Source of the DNA: an uncultured Chloroflexota bacterium
GTDB lineage: Bacteria > Chloroflexota > Anaerolineae > Aggregatilineales > Phototrophicaceae
Assembly (NCBI GenBank): GCA_903864435.1
Contig: CAIPFY010000241.1
Span: 1 to 47,000 of the forward strand
Direction: 5' to 3'
Length of the DNA stretch: 47,000 nt
Shown here: positions 45,107-47,000 of the stretch, in pieces
Layout: every line of letters starts with the position of its first letter
Position numbering within the stretch: the stretch's first letter is position 1
The notes under the pieces: model-generated
Told to the model about the DNA's origin: nothing
The model's database searches: none
Seen by the model: only the letters and a program-made list of their open reading frames with translations
Made by a program: the position numbers and the translations under genes

Positions 45107-46304
45107 AGACGAATCGGCTGAACCACGTACCGGGACAGGGCTGTATGCTCATGTCGTGGGCTGGGGCATGGCTGTTCCAGACATCGTGATTACCAATCAA
45201 GACCTCGAAGCCATTGTTGAAACCAATGACGAATGGATTCGCACGCGCACGGGGATTCGTGAGCGCCGCATCGCCGGTGAGCGCGAATCCACAAGCAGCT
45301 TGGGGCTAAAAGCTGCGCGGCGGGCACTCGAAGTCGCCAATATGCTGCCAACCGATATAGACCTGATTATCGTTGCCACGTCCACACCGGAAAACGTCTT
45401 TCCCAGCGCCGCCTGCCTGATTCAAAACGGCTTGGGCGCCACCCGCGCCGGCGCGTTTGATCTCAGCGCCGCCTGTTCAGGGTTCGTGTATGGCGTGGAA
45501 ATGGCTTCGCAGGCCATTCGTTCCGGTTCGATCCGCGCTGCCGTCGTGATCGGTGCCGAAACCATGACTCGCATCTTGAACTGGCAAGATCGTGGCACCT
45601 GCATCCTGTTCGGGGACGGCGCAGGCGCGATTGTCCTGCGCGCCAGCGAAGCCGAAGGCGGCGTTCTTTCGGCGGTTCTCCGTTCAGATGGTTCCGGCGG
45701 CGACCTGCTCGGCCTGCCTGCGGTGGGCAGCATAGACCTCCTCAACTCCGATTATGTGAACGATGAGCATACGCTCAACAAGATGCACATGAACGGCGGC
45801 GAGGTTTTCAAGTTCGCCACCCGCGTCATCACCGAAAGCATCCATCAAGCACTCGAAAAAGCCAACCTCTCTATCGAAGACCTGTCGCTCATCGTGCCGC
45901 ATCAGGCCAACATGCGCATCATTCAGGCGGCAGCGCGGGCGCTCAAAATCGCCCCGGAAATGTTTATGAGCAACCTCGAACGGTACGGCAACACGTCGGC
46001 GGCATCCATCCCGATTGCCCTGTGCGAAGCCGTGCAAGAGGGGCGAATCAAGCCGGATGACAATATCGCGTTCGTCGGTTTCGGCGGCGGCCTGACATGG
46101 GCGGCCATGATCCTCCGCTGGGGCGACCCGCGTCCGGTAGACCGGCGCTCCGAAGCACTCATCAATCAAGGCCGCCGCGAATTCAGCTACTTTCTGGTGC
46201 GGATACGGGCTTCCCTGCGCCGTTTCAGCCGCCGCATCTCCAAACTGTTCGGGCGCAGCAACCGCATTCAGCGCCTGCGCGACAAAGCCGACAGGCTCGA
46301 CTAA
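45093..46304 (+). CDS. fabH: Beta-ketoacyl-ACP synthase III (KAS III) with basic C-terminal extension
   Basis: A 403-residue condensing enzyme that starts fatty acid synthesis from acyl-CoA and malonyl-ACP. The triad is Cys128 (LSAACSGFVYG), His270 (IVPHQANMRII) and Asn300 (ERYGNTSAASIP). The family core ends near residue 343 (AMILRW). A 60-residue extra tail follows, with 16 Arg and 2 Lys, partly amphipathic (SYFLVRIRASLRRFSRRISKLFG). Such tails could bind membranes or nucleic acid. The ATG at 45093 overlaps the fabF end by 14 bases, so fabF and fabH are co-translated. A TTG at 45075 is an alternative. A hairpin follows. Confidence 0.95.
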   Translation: MGIRKDESAEPRTGTGLYAHVVGWGMAVPDIVITNQDLEAIVETNDEWIRTRTGIRERRIAGERESTSSLGLKAARRALEVANMLPTDIDLIIVATSTPENVFPSAACLIQNGLGATRAGAFDLSAACSGFVYGVEMASQAIRSGSIRAAVVIGAETMTRILNWQDRGTCILFGDGAGAIVLRASEAEGGVLSAVLRSDGSGGDLLGLPAVGSIDLLNSDYVNDEHTLNKMHMNGGEVFKFATRVITESIHQALEKANLSIEDLSLIVPHQANMRIIQAAARALKIAPEMFMSNLERYGNTSAASIPIALCEAVQEGRIKPDDNIAFVGFGGGLTWAAMILRWGDPRPVDRRSEALINQGRREFSYFLVRIRASLRRFSRRISKLFGRSNRIQRLRDKADRLD

Positions 46305-46317
46305 AACAGCCCCAAAC

Positions 46318-46346
46318 GGGAGGACGCGCCACAGGTTCGTCCTCCC
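46318..46346 (+). terminator. Hairpin downstream of fabH (no U-tract)
   Basis: GGGAGGACG (46318-46326) and CGTCCTCCC (46338-46346) form a perfect 9-bp stem with an 11-base loop, 13 bases past the fabH stop. It is followed by ATCCCC rather than T's. The rest of 46347-46474 shows no clear promoter for the next gene. Confidence 0.55.
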
Positions 46347-46474
46347 ATCCCCTTCCCCGCACAGGACTTTAGTACCAGTTTTCAAAAGTCACCGAAACCT
46401 TTTTGCCCGTTTGCCGTCGGTATTGGCGTAATCAACACGGATCGGTAGTTATCAGCAAAAAGGGAGATTGGGTC

Positions 46475-47000
46475 ATGGTTACTTCAAAATATCGTCAGAT
46501 GTTCGGTCTGCTGGTCGCACTCGTTGCGGTCTTCACCATATTCTTTGGCACCACCATCATCAGAGCGCAGGAACCGGCCACGCTGGTCGAAATCACTGGC
46601 CTCATTCAAGCGATGGATGCCCAGACCATTACGGTCAACAATCAGGTCATTCAGATCAACACCGCCGAAATCCAGACTTCGCTCGAACTTGGCAAGCAGA
46701 TCACCATTCACGCCACGTCCCAGAATGGTCAATTCGTTGCCACCGAGGTCAGTGACCCCGGCACAAGCACAGGCGCACTCCATGTTGGCGAGATTGAAAT
46801 CGTCGGCCTGCTCTCAGCGATTGACGGCACAACCATCACCGTCGGGGGCATTCAGTTCAACATCGAAACATCCGGCCTGTATGCGAACGCAGCCATTGGC
46901 GACATCGTGAGCATCAAAGCCTCGATCAATACCGATGGGCAGGTGGTTATCCGCGAAGTGGGGCTGAGTTCTGCCGATGACAACAGCAACGATAACACGG
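46475..47000 (+). CDS. Secreted DUF5666-like protein, incomplete (runs off the window end)
   Basis: The frame opens at ATG 46475, with GGGAG about 9 bases upstream, and continues to the window edge (175 codons seen). A signal peptide covers about residues 1-32 (LLVALVAVFTIFFGTTII, ending RAQ). Two beta-rich repeats follow at about 38-85 and 103-155, each in the DUF5666 style: V-x-I-x-G-L-I-x-A-x-x-x-x-x-I-T-V, then a G-x-x-I/V-x-I step. The domain is thought to be an OB-like beta barrel of unknown role. An acidic Asp/Asn/Ser stretch begins where the window ends. It is probably exported and wall-associated. Confidence 0.8.
   Translation, partial: MVTSKYRQMFGLLVALVAVFTIFFGTTIIRAQEPATLVEITGLIQAMDAQTITVNNQVIQINTAEIQTSLELGKQITIHATSQNGQFVATEVSDPGTSTGALHVGEIEIVGLLSAIDGTTITVGGIQFNIETSGLYANAAIGDIVSIKASINTDGQVVIREVGLSSADDNSNDNT

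Overview
The window looks like chromosomal core genome from a GC-rich member of the Chloroflexota, probably an Anaerolineae-type lineage. Supporting signs are secreted and membrane proteins with long Thr/Pro linkers, a Ser/Thr kinase carrying SH3b and NBR1-type Ig domains, LysM/L,D-transpeptidase and DUF5666 exported proteins, COG3375-type acetyltransferase beside an N-succinylamino-acid-racemase-like enolase-family enzyme, and a Rex regulator next to mreB. No phage, IS element, integrase or CRISPR array was seen. The taxon is inferred from gene style only.

Layout. 1-8.4 kb holds cell-envelope and signalling genes: an incomplete membrane-anchored protein, a TolB-like beta-propeller protein, a triple-LysM L,D-transpeptidase, an HD-domain protein, a secreted PhoX-like protein whose segments appear in permuted order, and a PknB-like kinase. 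8.4-12.8 kb holds a fumarase/aspartase-family lyase, Mn/Fe superoxide dismutase and two tandem EamA transporters. 12.8-17.5 kb is a minus-strand run: SDR, obg, nadD and a protein made of two fused solute-binding domains. 17.6-20.8 kb holds a degenerate receiver protein, an uncharacterised winged-helix AAA+ ATPase and a divergent metallo-beta-lactamase-fold protein with altered metal motifs. 20.9-24.5 kb is the protein quality-control operon tig-clpP-clpX, preceded by tRNA-Leu(UAG). 24.6-31.5 kb holds a GbsR/MarR-type regulator and a MacAB-like five-gene export operon with two adaptors, one ATPase and two permeases. 31.7-34.5 kb holds rex, mreB and an unknown anchored protein. 34.6-39.5 kb holds the F1 part of ATP synthase, atpA-atpG-atpD-atpC, with no Fo or delta genes beside it. 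39.7-43.7 kb holds proC, the racemase-like enzyme, its GNAT partner and an atypical SDR. 43.8-47 kb holds an overlapping fabF-fabH pair and an incomplete DUF5666 secreted protein.

Most notable observations. (1) The ATP synthase gamma subunit has about 125 extra C-terminal residues ending in a helix-hairpin-helix module. (2) The PhoX-like protein seems to be a circular permutation of the family order. (3) Trigger factor has a His/Asp-rich insert in its PPIase domain. (4) rex has a good Rex operator just downstream of an extended -10, and a weaker half-site lies upstream of atpA. (5) Palindromes overlap the promoters of fabF and of the GbsR-type gene. (6) Many gene ends carry strong hairpins without a U-tract. 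Regulatory sites were found by eye and are predictions. Start codons were moved from the longest frame where a Shine-Dalgarno sequence or family alignment argued for it.
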